Of a DNA stretch of 64,000 nucleotides, positions 50,888 through 60,192 are shown piece after piece; positions within the stretch are counted from its first letter, which is position 1, and each line of letters starts with the position of its first letter. The stretch comes from Lachnospiraceae bacterium (GTDB lineage Bacteria; Bacillota; Clostridia; Lachnospirales; Lachnospiraceae), in contig JAETRD010000002.1 of assembly GCA_021770345.1 (NCBI GenBank), positions 124,001 to 188,000 on the forward strand, in the 5' to 3' direction. A model generated the notes under the pieces. The model saw only the letters and a list, made by a program, of their open reading frames with translations, searched no databases and had not been told where the DNA came from. The translations under genes were made by a program, and so were the position numbers.

Positions 50888-51739
50888 ATGGAACAGCGGC
50901 AGTTTGATTTCAAAAAGAAAAAGCGTGTGGTGGTAAAGATCGGTTCGTCTTCTCTCAATTACGAGGAGACGGGCAACCTCAATTTTACAAAATTGGAGCA
51001 TCTTGTGCGGGAACTGTGCAACTTAAGAAACCGCGGCATAGATGTCTGTCTGGTGAGCTCCGGCGCGATCTCCGTGGGCAGGCAGACGCTCGGACTTTCG
51101 GAGCGCCCGTCGGATATCTCCACGAAGCAGGCATGCGCGTCCGTCGGACAGGCGCGGCTGATGATGATTTATCAAAAGCTGTTTGCCGAATATAATCAAG
51201 TGGCCGGGCAGGTGCTTATGACGAAGAATACGATGGTGAATCCGGTGTCGAGGGAAAACGCGAAGAACACGTTCGAGGAACTGTTTCGTCTCGGCGCGAT
51301 TCCGATTGTCAATGAGAATGATACGGTTTCTACCTATGAAATGCAGTTCGGCGACAACGATACGCTGTCTGCGATTGTGGCGTCGCTCATCGGCGCGGAC
51401 CTGCTGATCCTGCTCTCTGACATCGACGGGCTGTTTACGGACGACCCGCACAAGAATCCGGCCGCTAAGCTTATCGAGGTCGTGGAGCGGATGGATTCGG
51501 AGATTTACGGCATGGCGAAGAGCTCTACCGGCAGTGATGTCGGAACCGGCGGCATGTCCACAAAGCTGACCGCGGCAAAGATTGCCACGCTGTCCGGGGC
51601 GGATATGATTATCGCAAACGGAGCCGATGTGTGTATTCTGCATCACATATTTGACGATTCGTTTAAGGGAACGATTTTTGCCGCGGACCGGAGGGAAACC
51701 TTCCGCATCGAGGATTTTATCCTTGAGACCATCGGCTGA
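50888..51739 (+). CDS. proB: Glutamate 5-kinase (no PUA domain)
   Basis: First step of proline synthesis, 283 residues. The amino-acid-kinase fold is shown by VVVKIGSSSLN, LVSSGAISVGRQTLGL, NENDTVS and the GTGGMSTKLTAAKIAT block. At 283 residues it lacks the C-terminal PUA domain present in the 370-residue E. coli enzyme. GGGAG lies before the ATG. proA follows only after two unrelated small genes. Confidence 0.94.
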   Translation: MEQRQFDFKKKKRVVVKIGSSSLNYEETGNLNFTKLEHLVRELCNLRNRGIDVCLVSSGAISVGRQTLGLSERPSDISTKQACASVGQARLMMIYQKLFAEYNQVAGQVLMTKNTMVNPVSRENAKNTFEELFRLGAIPIVNENDTVSTYEMQFGDNDTLSAIVASLIGADLLILLSDIDGLFTDDPHKNPAAKLIEVVERMDSEIYGMAKSSTGSDVGTGGMSTKLTAAKIATLSGADMIIANGADVCILHHIFDDSFKGTIFAADRRETFRIEDFILETIG

Positions 51740-51757
51740 GAGGAGAGAGGGAGCCAT

Positions 51758-51982
51758 ATGAGAGACGAACAGATTGAACGGATTAACGAGCTGTACCGCA
51801 AATCACAGGCGGAAGGGCTGACGGAGGCCGAAAAAAAGGAACAGGCGCTGTTGCGGAAGCAGTTTGTTGCGGATGTGCGCGGGAACCTCACGGCGCAGCT
51901 GAACAATATTGACATGGTAAACGCGGACGGAACCGTAGAAAACCTCGGGGAGAAATATGGGAACAAAAAGCGACTCTCTTAG
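51758..51982 (+). CDS. DUF896 / UPF0291 family protein (YnzC-like)
   Basis: A 74-residue protein with the DUF896 pattern: RDEQIERINELYRKSQAEGLTEAEKKEQ, then LRKQFVADVRGNLTAQLNNI. Predicted two-helix hairpin. Its function is not established; the Bacillus subtilis YneA-operon homologue YnzC belongs to the same family. AGGAGAGAGGG precedes the ATG. It overlaps the next gene by 26 bases. Confidence 0.9.
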   Translation: MRDEQIERINELYRKSQAEGLTEAEKKEQALLRKQFVADVRGNLTAQLNNIDMVNADGTVENLGEKYGNKKRLS

Positions 51983-52586
51983 GGGAGAGGAATCGGGACA
52001 GGAAATCGGCGCAGAACAGAGAAAAAGACTCCGTGCGCATCACCGCGCCCTGCGGGATGCGATGACGGCGGAAGAGGCGGCGCGAAAGAGCCGCGCAATC
52101 TGCGACAGAATCACAGCGTCGGAACCGTACCGCAATGCAGAAATTATATACGCGTATTATCCGCTCGGCAGTGAGGCGGATTGCCGCGCCGTCATAAGGC
52201 AGGCGTTCGCGGACGCAAAGACTGTGGGCCTTCCGCGCGTGGAAGAGGGTTTACGGATGGAGTTTTACCGGATTTCTTCGCTTGACGAGGTGGCGGAGGG
52301 AAGTTTTCATGTGATGGAACCCACAGAAGAATGTCCGCTGCTTCGTGCCGGGGAGGGGCTTGTGCTTGTGCCGGGGGTGGTGTTTGACCGGACGGGAAAC
52401 CGTTACGGTTACGGAAAAGGCTATTATGACCGGTATTTTGCCCGGTTTCCGGCGCTTACCCGCATCGCGCCGGCCTATGAACATCAGCTTCGGGAGATAC
52501 TTTTTACACTGCCGACCGATGTGCGGATGGACGCGGTCGTGACGGAAGAAAACTGGTATCCGGGACCGGACGGGCGGGCAACGTGA
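51957..52586 (+). CDS. 5-formyltetrahydrofolate cyclo-ligase
   Basis: Converts 5-formyl-THF to 5,10-methenyl-THF using ATP; 209 residues. The core motif is GNRYGYGKGYYDRYFAR near residue 145, with VLVPGVVFDRTG before it. The N-terminal helix EQRKRLRAHHRALRDAM is typical. The ATG at 51957 has CGGGGAG upstream, inside the DUF896 gene. It lies between proB and proA without a pathway connection. Confidence 0.92.
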   Translation: MGTKSDSLRGEESGQEIGAEQRKRLRAHHRALRDAMTAEEAARKSRAICDRITASEPYRNAEIIYAYYPLGSEADCRAVIRQAFADAKTVGLPRVEEGLRMEFYRISSLDEVAEGSFHVMEPTEECPLLRAGEGLVLVPGVVFDRTGNRYGYGKGYYDRYFARFPALTRIAPAYEHQLREILFTLPTDVRMDAVVTEENWYPGPDGRAT

Positions 52587-52634
52587 GACAAAGGGACCAA
52601 AAGTAAGCGTTTCGGCCGTAACGGAGAAAGGAGT

Positions 52635-53951
52635 ATGGTTCATAAGATGGAATTACTGGAAATCTGTAAACGGGCAAAAGCGGCAAGCCGCAAGACGGCC
52701 CGACTCGATACAACGTGTAAGAACAACGCACTGTATGCGGCGGCGGATGCGCTGCTTGCGGCGGCGGATCCCATCCTCGCGGAAAACGCGAAGGATCTGG
52801 CAAGAGGAAAGGAAAACGGCATGCCGGAGGGGCTTTTGGACCGTCTGATGCTTAACAATTCCCGCATCGAACAGATGGCGGAAGGACTTCGGGCCGTGGC
52901 GGATTTGGAGGACCCGATCGGTGAGGTGCTCTCGATGAAAAAACGTCCCAACGGTCTTCGAATCGGACAGAAGCGCGTGCCGCTCGGCGTCGTTGGCATG
53001 ATTTACGAGGCGAGGCCCAATGTGACTGCGGATGCGTTCGGGCTCTGCTTTAAGACCGGAAACGCGGTGATTTTAAAGGGCGGCAGTGATGCGATCTGTT
53101 CCAATATTGCGATTGTCGCGGCGCTTCGGAACGCGCTTGTGCAGTGCGGCGTCCCGGGGGAGGCGGTTTCACTGATCACGGATACTGACCGGGAGACGAC
53201 CGCGGCCTTCATGCGGATGAACGGCTATGTGGACGTGCTGATTCCGCGGGGCGGCGCCGGGCTGATACGGGCGGTCGTGGAGCAGGCCACGGTGCCGGTC
53301 ATCGAGACGGGGACGGGGAACTGCCATGTGTTTGTGGACGAGAGTGCGGATTTTGAGATGGCGGCGGACATTATCATGAATGCGAAGACGCAGCGCATCG
53401 GCGTCTGCAATGCCTGTGAATCGCTCGTAATCCACGAGAACATCGTGGATGCGTTTATGCCGTATCTCGCGGGGCGGCTGCAGGAGCGGCATGTGGAGCT
53501 GCGTGGGGATGACAGAGTGCGAAAAGCGCTGGAAACCGGCGTGAAGACGAATGCGGACGGGACGCCAGACTGTGCGGTGCCGCTGAACGGAGAACTGATA
53601 AAACCGGCATCGGAGGAGGACTGGGGCAGAGAGTATCTGGATTATGTGCTGTCGGTAAAGACCGTGGCATCCCTCGACGAGGCGGTGGAGCATATCAACC
53701 GCTATAATACCGGTCACTCGGAAACAATTGTGACGGAGAATTATACGAATGCCGAACGGTTTCTCGACGAGACGGACGCCGCCTGCGTCTACGTCAATGC
53801 GTCGACGCGGTTTTCCGACGGCTATGAGTTCGGATTTGGCGCCGAGATCGGAATCAGCACCCAGAAGCTGCACGCGAGAGGGCCGATGGGCCTTTTGGCG
53901 CTGACTTCCACAAAATATATTATCTATGGAAACGGGCAGGTGCGCCCTTAG
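52635..53951 (+). CDS. proA: Gamma-glutamyl phosphate reductase
   Basis: Second step of proline synthesis, NADPH-dependent; 438 residues. Conserved parts: [30 protein letters not shown], and the nucleophile region [16 protein letters not shown] with its catalytic cysteine. The C-terminus [27 protein letters not shown] is diagnostic. ATG 52635 follows GGAGA with 7-base spacing; an in-frame ATG at 52647 is a possible alternative. It should act with the ProB product despite the two genes between them. Confidence 0.95.
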   Translation: MVHKMELLEICKRAKAASRKTARLDTTCKNNALYAAADALLAAADPILAENAKDLARGKENGMPEGLLDRLMLNNSRIEQMAEGLRAVADLEDPIGEVLSMKKRPNGLRIGQKRVPLGVVGMIYEARPNVTADAFGLCFKTGNAVILKGGSDAICSNIAIVAALRNALVQCGVPGEAVSLITDTDRETTAAFMRMNGYVDVLIPRGGAGLIRAVVEQATVPVIETGTGNCHVFVDESADFEMAADIIMNAKTQRIGVCNACESLVIHENIVDAFMPYLAGRLQERHVELRGDDRVRKALETGVKTNADGTPDCAVPLNGELIKPASEEDWGREYLDYVLSVKTVASLDEAVEHINRYNTGHSETIVTENYTNAERFLDETDAACVYVNASTRFSDGYEFGFGAEIGISTQKLHARGPMGLLALTSTKYIIYGNGQVRP

Positions 53952-53973
53952 GGCAAACTGCAGGGAAAGGAAT

Positions 53974-55479
53974 ATGGAAAAGAATTTTCGACTGGAAATT
54001 GCAGATAAAACACGGCTTCCGGAGTCAGAGCCGGAACGCCAGTACTATTTTATGGATATTGCGAGAGAATATGTGAGCCGGCTGGCGGCCGATAAGGGCA
54101 GTCCGCTGACGTTCCATGTGACAACATTCGGCTGTCAGATGAACGCGAGAGATTCCGAGAAACTCGCGGGAATTCTGACGTGCATCGGCTATGTGGAGTG
54201 TGAGACGGAGGACGCGGATTTTGTGATTTACAACACCTGCACGGTGCGGGAGAATGCAAACAACAAGGTTTACGGCAGATTGGGGTATCTCGGTACGCTG
54301 AAAAAGAAAAATCCGCGTATGATGATCGGACTTTGCGGCTGTATGATGCAGGAACAGACGGTCGTGGATAAGCTAAAGGAGAGTTATCGCTTTGTCAACC
54401 TGATTTTCGGAACGCATAACATTTACAAATTTGCCGAGCTTGCAGTGACTGCGATGGAAAACAGCTTTTCGGGGCATCCCCATAAGGGGGCGGTCGGCAT
54501 GACGATTGATATCTGGAAGGACACGGATAAAATTGTGGAGGATTTGCCCGTGGAGCGGAAATACGCCTTCAAATCGGGCGTCAATATCATGTTTGGCTGC
54601 AATAATTTCTGCAGCTACTGTATTGTTCCCTATGTGCGGGGCAGAGAGCGGAGCCGTGAGCCCGCAGAGATTATCCGGGAGATTAAGCGGCTGGTGGCGG
54701 ACGGCGTCGTGGAGGTCATGCTGTTGGGGCAGAATGTCAATTCTTACGGAAAAAATCTCAAAGAGCCGATGACGTTTGCGCAGCTTCTTGAGGAAGTGGA
54801 GCAAATCGAGGGCTTGGAGCGCATCCGCTTTATGACCTCGCACCCGAAAGATCTGTCGGACGAGCTGATTGCTGTGATGAAGAAGTCCAAAAAAATATGC
54901 AGACATCTGCATCTGCCGCTGCAGTCGGGAAGCAGCCGGATTCTTAAAAAGATGAACCGCTGTTATGACAAGGAGCATTATCTTGCGCTTGTGGATAAAA
55001 TCCGTGCCGCGATCCCGGATATCGCGCTGACAACCGACATTATTGTCGGATTCCCGGGGGAGACCGAGGAGGATTTTGCGGAGACGCTGGATGTGGTGCG
55101 GCGGGTTGAATATGACAGTGCGTTTACTTTTCTCTATTCAAAGCGCACCGGAACACCGGCGGCCGCAATGGAAGAGCAGATTCCGGAGCCGGAGGTCAAA
55201 GAGCGTTTTGACCGTCTCTTGGCTGAGGTGCAGGAGATTTCGGCGAAAAAGGCACGAAGGCTCACGGGATGCACGCTTCCGGTACTGATTGAGGAGAAAA
55301 ACGAGCAGGATGCGGCGCTTGTGACCGGGCGTCTTGACAATAATTCGGTCGTGCATCTGCCGGGGACGGCGGATATGATTGGGCAGATTTGTCAGGTATA
55401 TCTGGAGGAATGCAGAGGATTTTATTATATCGGAACACCGGTGACAGATGGAAACGGGGCGTCAGATAAACAGGGATAA
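53974..55479 (+). CDS. miaB: tRNA-2-methylthio-N6-dimethylallyladenosine synthase
   Basis: Radical-SAM methylthiotransferase acting on adenosine-37 of tRNAs; 501 residues. The N-terminal UPF0004 domain has three cluster cysteines (TFGCQMNARDSEK, NTCTVRENANNK, LCGCMMQ). The radical-SAM CxxxCxxC reads GCNNFCSYCIVPYVRGRER near residue 210. A TRAM domain ends the protein. ATG 53974 has GGAAAGG upstream; the N-terminal stretch to residue 47 is a family-variable lead. Its 3' end is partly duplicated in the following spacer. Confidence 0.95.
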   Translation: MEKNFRLEIADKTRLPESEPERQYYFMDIAREYVSRLAADKGSPLTFHVTTFGCQMNARDSEKLAGILTCIGYVECETEDADFVIYNTCTVRENANNKVYGRLGYLGTLKKKNPRMMIGLCGCMMQEQTVVDKLKESYRFVNLIFGTHNIYKFAELAVTAMENSFSGHPHKGAVGMTIDIWKDTDKIVEDLPVERKYAFKSGVNIMFGCNNFCSYCIVPYVRGRERSREPAEIIREIKRLVADGVVEVMLLGQNVNSYGKNLKEPMTFAQLLEEVEQIEGLERIRFMTSHPKDLSDELIAVMKKSKKICRHLHLPLQSGSSRILKKMNRCYDKEHYLALVDKIRAAIPDIALTTDIIVGFPGETEEDFAETLDVVRRVEYDSAFTFLYSKRTGTPAAAMEEQIPEPEVKERFDRLLAEVQEISAKKARRLTGCTLPVLIEEKNEQDAALVTGRLDNNSVVHLPGTADMIGQICQVYLEECRGFYYIGTPVTDGNGASDKQG

Positions 55480-55519
55480 CAGCGCAGTGGAAACGGGACG
55501 CCGGGTAAGCAGAGATGAC
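55445..55519 (+). repeat. Degenerate tandem duplication of the miaB 3' end
   Basis: A 36-base segment covering the last miaB codons (55445-55480) is repeated imperfectly at 55485-55519, offset 40 bases. About seven differences, all transitions, plus one indel separate the copies. The second copy fills most of the miaB-ruvA spacer. Confidence 0.6.
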
Positions 55520-55536
55520 GGCACAATGGAGGATTT

Positions 55537-56151
55537 ATGTACGCGTATATCAGAGGGATTCTCGCCGAGGTGGAGGAAGATGTGATTGTGGTGGAAGCCG
55601 GGGGCGTCGGCTACAATATTTATATCACGGGACAGATGTTTGACATTCTGCCGCAGAGAGGTTCGGAGGTAAAAATCCACACCTACCTGTCGGTGCGGGA
55701 GGATGCGATGCAGCTTTTCGGGTTTCCGACCAGGGACGATCTGAAATTTTTTAAGCTTTTAATCGGCGTCAACGGAATCGGGCCGAAAGGGGCGCTTGGG
55801 ATTTTATCCGCGATGTCTGCGGACGACCTGCGCTTTGCGGTGCTGGCCGACGATGCGAAAGCGATTTCGAGGGCGCCCGGCATCGGCGCAAAGACGGCGC
55901 AGCGTTTGATTCTGGAGCTGAAGGATAAAGTCAGCCTGGAGGATGCCTTTGAGCAGAAACTTGCCAATACTGCGGATGGAGTGCGGCAAAACAATACAAA
56001 CGCGGCGCAGAGCGAGGCCGTGCAGGCGCTGACTGCGTTAGGCTACGGGGCGTCGGAAGCGCTGCGGGCGGTCAATGCCGTGGAAAATGCAGGGGAAATG
56101 GAAGTAGAAGATATCTTAAAGGCAGCTTTAAAAAATATGGCACTGTTTTGA
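55537..56151 (+). CDS. ruvA: Holliday junction branch migration protein RuvA
   Basis: Binds Holliday junctions and loads the RuvB motor; 204 residues. The N-terminal OB domain starts [29 protein letters not shown]; the helix-hairpin-helix pair is in [17 protein letters not shown] and [19 protein letters not shown]. The C-terminal domain (about 150-204) contacts RuvB. TGGAGG precedes the ATG. Confidence 0.96.
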   Translation: MYAYIRGILAEVEEDVIVVEAGGVGYNIYITGQMFDILPQRGSEVKIHTYLSVREDAMQLFGFPTRDDLKFFKLLIGVNGIGPKGALGILSAMSADDLRFAVLADDAKAISRAPGIGAKTAQRLILELKDKVSLEDAFEQKLANTADGVRQNNTNAAQSEAVQALTALGYGASEALRAVNAVENAGEMEVEDILKAALKNMALF

Positions 56152-56202
56152 AAGGCAGGCTGGATGCGGCAGGACAGTGGGACTTAAGCGGGGGAGTGTT
56201 TG

Positions 56203-57213
56203 ATGGAGAAGCGTGTGATATCTACCCAGGTGCAGGAGGAGGACTTAAAAATCGAAAAGAGCCTCCGTCCGCAGACACTGGACGACTATATCGGTCAGCA
56301 AAAGGCCAAGGACAATTTAAAGGTTTATATCGAGGCGGCAAAGGCGAGGGGAGAGTCCTTAGACCATGTGCTGTTTTTCGGCCCGCCGGGACTCGGAAAG
56401 ACCACGCTGGCCGGGATTATCGCAAACGAGATGGGCACGCATATGAAAATCACCTCGGGACCTGCGATCGGAAAACCCGGGGAGATGGCGGCGATTTTGA
56501 GCAATCTGCAGGAGGGGGACATCCTGTTTGTAGATGAGATTCACCGCCTGAACCGCCAGGTTGAGGAGGTGCTTTATCCCGCCATGGAAGATTATGTCAT
56601 TGATATCATGATCGGGAAAGGGGCGACGGCGCGCTCCATCCGACTCGATCTGCCGAAGTTTACGCTGGTGGGCGCAACCACGCGCGCAGGGCTCTTGTCG
56701 GCTCCGCTAAGGGACCGCTTCGGCGTCATACATCACCTGGAGTTTTATACGCCGGAGGAGTTAAAGACGATTATCCTGCACTCTGCGCGGACGCTTGACG
56801 TGGAGATCGAGGAGGAGGGAGCGTTTGAGCTGGCGCGCCGTTCCAGGGGAACCCCGCGGCTTGCAAACAGACTGTTAAAGCGTGTCCGGGACTTTGCGGA
56901 GGTGAAATATGACGGGAGGATTACCGGGGAGGTGGCAAATTTTGCGCTGGATTTGCTGGAGGTCGATAAGCTCGGACTTGACCAGAACGACAGGAATATC
57001 CTTTTGATGATGATTGAAAAATTTTCCGGCGGTCCGGTGGGACTCGACACACTCGCAGCGGCCATCGGGGAAGATGCGGGCACGATTGAGGACGTCTACG
57101 AGCCATATCTTGTGAAAAACGGGTTTATCAACCGGACGCCGAAAGGGCGTGTAGTCACAGACTTTGCATATCGTCATTTCGGAATCGCGGGAACGTCAGA
57201 TGTCAATAAATAG
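56203..57213 (+). CDS. ruvB: Holliday junction branch migration ATPase RuvB
   Basis: AAA+ hexameric motor of branch migration, 336 residues. Walker [13 protein letters not shown] is near residue 62, Walker [10 protein letters not shown] near 110, sensor 1 in [20 protein letters not shown], and a C-terminal winged helix ends at RHFG. An adjacent in-frame TTG at 56200 exists, but ATG 56203, with GGGGGAG upstream, is preferred. A promoter for the next gene begins right at its stop codon. Confidence 0.97.
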   Translation: MEKRVISTQVQEEDLKIEKSLRPQTLDDYIGQQKAKDNLKVYIEAAKARGESLDHVLFFGPPGLGKTTLAGIIANEMGTHMKITSGPAIGKPGEMAAILSNLQEGDILFVDEIHRLNRQVEEVLYPAMEDYVIDIMIGKGATARSIRLDLPKFTLVGATTRAGLLSAPLRDRFGVIHHLEFYTPEELKTIILHSARTLDVEIEEEGAFELARRSRGTPRLANRLLKRVRDFAEVKYDGRITGEVANFALDLLEVDKLGLDQNDRNILLMMIEKFSGGPVGLDTLAAAIGEDAGTIEDVYEPYLVKNGFINRTPKGRVVTDFAYRHFGIAGTSDVNK

Positions 57214-57242
57214 TTGCTTTTCTTTGGACATACCATTATAAT
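57214..57242 (+). promoter_or_regulatory. Promoter of zapA
   Basis: TTGCTT (57214-57219), 17-base spacer, TATAAT (57237-57242), starting immediately after the ruvB stop codon. Confidence 0.75.
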
Positions 57243-57288
57243 ATACTATATGTTGTTAGCGAGCACAGATACCAGGGAGGAAGATGGT

Positions 57289-57723
57289 ATGTCAGAAAAG
57301 ACAAGTGCCGAGGTGATTATTGGCGGCAAGGTATACACATTGAGTGGGTATGAGGGCGAGGAGTATCTGCAGAGAGTTGCCGCTTATATCAATAACAAGA
57401 TCAACGAGTTTAACGGCATGGAGGAGCTTCGGCGTTTCCCGGCGGATATGAAAGCCACGCTGTTAGAGCTCAATATTGCCGACGATTATTTTAAGGCGAA
57501 GGCGCAGGTGGAAAAGCTGGAGCGTGAGATAGAACAAAAGGACAAAGAGCTCTACGACTTAAAACACGATCTGATCTCAAATCAGATTAAGTCCGAGAGC
57601 GATGCGAAGAGTTTAAAGGAGCTGGAGACGCAGAACCGGGAGCTGCTTTTGAATAAGGCAAAGCTTGAGGCAAGCCTGGAGGATGCACTGCTCGGAAAGG
57701 TCTCGAAGGGAAAGAAAACTTAA
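57289..57723 (+). CDS. zapA: Cell division protein ZapA-like
   Basis: A 144-residue FtsZ-ring-associated protein. The ZapA globular domain is at the N-terminus (EVIIGGKVYTLSGYEGEEYLQRVAAYINNKINEF), followed by a long coiled coil (about 65-135) rich in Lys, Glu and Leu. ATG 57289 has GGGAGG 8 bases upstream and gives the proper N-terminus. It is the first and only gene after its own promoter, ending at a terminator. Confidence 0.88.
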   Translation: MSEKTSAEVIIGGKVYTLSGYEGEEYLQRVAAYINNKINEFNGMEELRRFPADMKATLLELNIADDYFKAKAQVEKLEREIEQKDKELYDLKHDLISNQIKSESDAKSLKELETQNRELLLNKAKLEASLEDALLGKVSKGKKT

Positions 57724-57733
57724 AATGTGATGC

Positions 57734-57768
57734 AAACGGGGACGAGAGAGGGATTTCGTCCCTGTTTT
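57734..57768 (+). terminator. Terminator after zapA
   Basis: AAACGGGGACGA (57734-57745) pairs with TCGTCCCTGTTT (57756-57767), one G-U pair, followed by a short T-run. Confidence 0.72.
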
Positions 57769-57778
57769 CACTGAACAT

Positions 57779-57808
57779 AAGGGCCGTTCGCGAAGCGTGC
57801 GGCCCGTT
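57779..57808 (+). repeat. Inverted repeat similar to 1592-1624
   Basis: AAGGGCCG pairs with CGGCCC(G)TT around an inner GCGAAGCGTG. It shares the core of the repeat at 1592-1624, and lies just before the U32 gene. Confidence 0.45.
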
Positions 57809-57831
57809 GTTTTGCCGGGCATGGAGGAGAC

Positions 57832-60189
57832 ATGAAACAAATTCAGAAGAAAGAAATCGAGCTGTTGGCGCCGGCGGGGTCCTATGAGACATTCCGCGCG
57901 GTGATACGCGCCGGTGCGGACGCGGTATATCTCGGAGGCAGCCGGTTCGGGGCAAGAGCTTACGCGGACAACCTCGGCGAGGAGGAGCTGTGTGCGGCGA
58001 TTGATCATGCGCACAGACAGGGGGTGCGCGTATATCTTACCGTCAATACATTGTTTAAGGAGGAGGAACTGCGCACGGAGCTGTATCCGTATCTGCTTCC
58101 GTATTACAGGCAGGGACTGGACGCCGTGATCGTGCAGGATCTGGGCGCGGTAGCGCTGATACGCGAGGCATTTCCCGGGCTTTCAATTCACACAAGCACG
58201 CAGATGACCGTGGCAGGAGCAGCCGGCGCAGCCTATATGAAAGAGCTTGGAGCGGACCGGGTTGTTGCGGCAAGGGAGATGTCGCTTGCGGAAATCCGGG
58301 AACTTCACGGGCGGGTGGACGTGGAGATAGAGAGCTTTGTGCACGGCGCGCTGTGCTACTGTTACTCCGGCCAGTGCCTGCTCAGCAGTATGTTAGGCGG
58401 GCGCAGCGGCAACAGGGGGCGCTGCGCCCAGCCCTGCCGTCTGCCCTACGAGGTGTTTGACGAGCGGATGCGGCCGGTAAACGCCAGGGGAGCTTATGTG
58501 TTAAGCCCGAAAGATCTGTGTACGATCGCATCGATTCCCGATCTGGCGGAAGCAGGTGTGTATTCGTTTAAGATAGAGGGGCGCATGAAGCGGGCCGAAT
58601 ATGCAGCCGGTGTGGTGTCTGTCTACCGCAGATATGTCGACTGCTATTTGGAAGCACTGAATGGGGCCAGGGAGGCGGGCAGCGACGAGAAGGCGGCCAG
58701 GAAAACGGCGCGAGAGCACTATGCGGTTACGCCGGAGGACATGCAGCGGCTTCTCGACATGGGAAACCGCAGCGGGTTTACCGACGGATACTATTACAGA
58801 CACAACGGGCCGGAGATGATTACTTTTGGAAAGCCGGGGCATGAAACGGCAAACGAGGCGCTCTGGCAGGAAGTACGCACCTCCTATGTCGAGGGGGAGG
58901 ACGGGCAATCCAAAGAAAAAATCAACGGAATCTTAAGATTAAAAAAAGATTTTCCTGCTATACTCGAGGTAGGTGACGAAACCTGCCATGTCAGTGTAAC
59001 GGGAGATGTGGTGCAGCCAGCCGAAAGGCAGCCTCTTACGGAGGAAAAAATCGCGGCGTGTCTCCGCAAAACCGGAAATACACCGTATCAGTTTGACCGG
59101 CTTACCATCGAGACGGACGGACCCGTCTTTCTGCCGGTGCAGGCGTTGAACCGTCTGCGCAGGGATGCGCTGACGCTGCTTGCGGAACGGCAGCTTGCAT
59201 CGTACCGCCGCACGGAGCCCAAGCGGCCGGCGGGGGAAACAGCCGAGGCGGGGAGGTCTGTCGGTGTCCGAAACACCGCGGGGCCGGAGAGGTCTGCCGG
59301 TGTCCGGAACACCGCGGAAACAGAGAAAGCGGTCGGTGTCCGAAACGCCGCGGGAAAACGCAATGTCGCGGTGTCCGTCGAGGACCGAGAGCAGCTTGCA
59401 CCGGTGCTTGCGCGGGAATATGTCGACGACATCTATCTCGACAGCGGATGCTATACGAGGAAAAACATAGCGGAGCGGCTGAGGGAGGATGTACGCCGCA
59501 TCCACGGAACGGGAAAGAAGGCATACTATATATTGCCGGCAGTGTTCCGGAGCAAAACGGAATCATTTTACGGACAGGTGTTTGCCGGGCTTCTCGACTC
59601 CGGGACAGACGGCTTTGTGGTAAAAAGTTATGATGCGCTCGGCTTTGTGCGGCAGCACTTTGGCAAAAAACTGCCGCTGATTCTCGATCACAGCATCTAT
59701 ATCTGGAATTCTGCGGCGAAGGCGCAGGTTAGAGAAGAAGGCGCGCTGCGGGATACCGCGCCGCTCGAGTTAAACCGCAGGGAGCTTGCAGAGAGAGACA
59801 ACCGTGACAGTGAACTGATCGTGTACGGGTATCTGCCGCTGATGACGTCGGCGCAGTGTGTGCACGCGAATACGGCGGCGTGCGATAAGAAGAGGACGCT
59901 CCTTTTTCTGCGGGACCGGTATGGAAAATATTTTCCCGTAAAGAATCACTGTGAGGAATGCTATAACACATTATACAATGCGGCGCCGCTGATTCTTTTC
60001 GGCGCGCTTTGCGATGCAGAAAAAATGGGGATGTGCGGAATCCGTCTGTCTTTTACGACAGAGCGGCCGGATGCGGTGGAGGAAGTCCTGCGCCTGTACG
60101 AGAAGGTGGTATCGGAAAGGAAGCCTCCGGCACGTTATCTCGAAAACGGAAGCTATACCAACGGACATTATAAGCGAGGAGTCGAGTAA
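57832..60189 (+). CDS. U32-family peptidase / tRNA or rRNA hydroxylation-type protein, long form
   Basis: A 785-residue member of peptidase family U32. The N-terminal half holds LLAPAGSYETFRAVIRAGADAVYLGG, VNTLFKEEEL, VIVQDLGAVALIREAFPGL, SFVHGALCYCYSGQCLLSS and GNRGRCAQPCRLPYE, the family cysteine signature. The C-terminal half (about 515-770) is a second domain with a Cys pair region CDKKRTLLF...CEECYN. A linker at about 475-511 has three 12-residue repeats around VGVRNTA. Some U32 members (RlhA, TrhP) act in RNA hydroxylation rather than proteolysis; which applies is unknown. GGAGGAG precedes the ATG. Confidence 0.88.
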   Translation: MKQIQKKEIELLAPAGSYETFRAVIRAGADAVYLGGSRFGARAYADNLGEEELCAAIDHAHRQGVRVYLTVNTLFKEEELRTELYPYLLPYYRQGLDAVIVQDLGAVALIREAFPGLSIHTSTQMTVAGAAGAAYMKELGADRVVAAREMSLAEIRELHGRVDVEIESFVHGALCYCYSGQCLLSSMLGGRSGNRGRCAQPCRLPYEVFDERMRPVNARGAYVLSPKDLCTIASIPDLAEAGVYSFKIEGRMKRAEYAAGVVSVYRRYVDCYLEALNGAREAGSDEKAARKTAREHYAVTPEDMQRLLDMGNRSGFTDGYYYRHNGPEMITFGKPGHETANEALWQEVRTSYVEGEDGQSKEKINGILRLKKDFPAILEVGDETCHVSVTGDVVQPAERQPLTEEKIAACLRKTGNTPYQFDRLTIETDGPVFLPVQALNRLRRDALTLLAERQLASYRRTEPKRPAGETAEAGRSVGVRNTAGPERSAGVRNTAETEKAVGVRNAAGKRNVAVSVEDREQLAPVLAREYVDDIYLDSGCYTRKNIAERLREDVRRIHGTGKKAYYILPAVFRSKTESFYGQVFAGLLDSGTDGFVVKSYDALGFVRQHFGKKLPLILDHSIYIWNSAAKAQVREEGALRDTAPLELNRRELAERDNRDSELIVYGYLPLMTSAQCVHANTAACDKKRTLLFLRDRYGKYFPVKNHCEECYNTLYNAAPLILFGALCDAEKMGMCGIRLSFTTERPDAVEEVLRLYEKVVSERKPPARYLENGSYTNGHYKRGVE
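59257..59364 (+). repeat. Three 36-bp tandem repeats inside the U32 gene
   Basis: Units start at 59257, 59293 and 59329 and encode 12 residues each, sharing the core VGVRNTA or close variants. They lie in the linker between the two domains, so copy number could change without disturbing either. Confidence 0.8.
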
Positions 60190-60192
60190 TTT

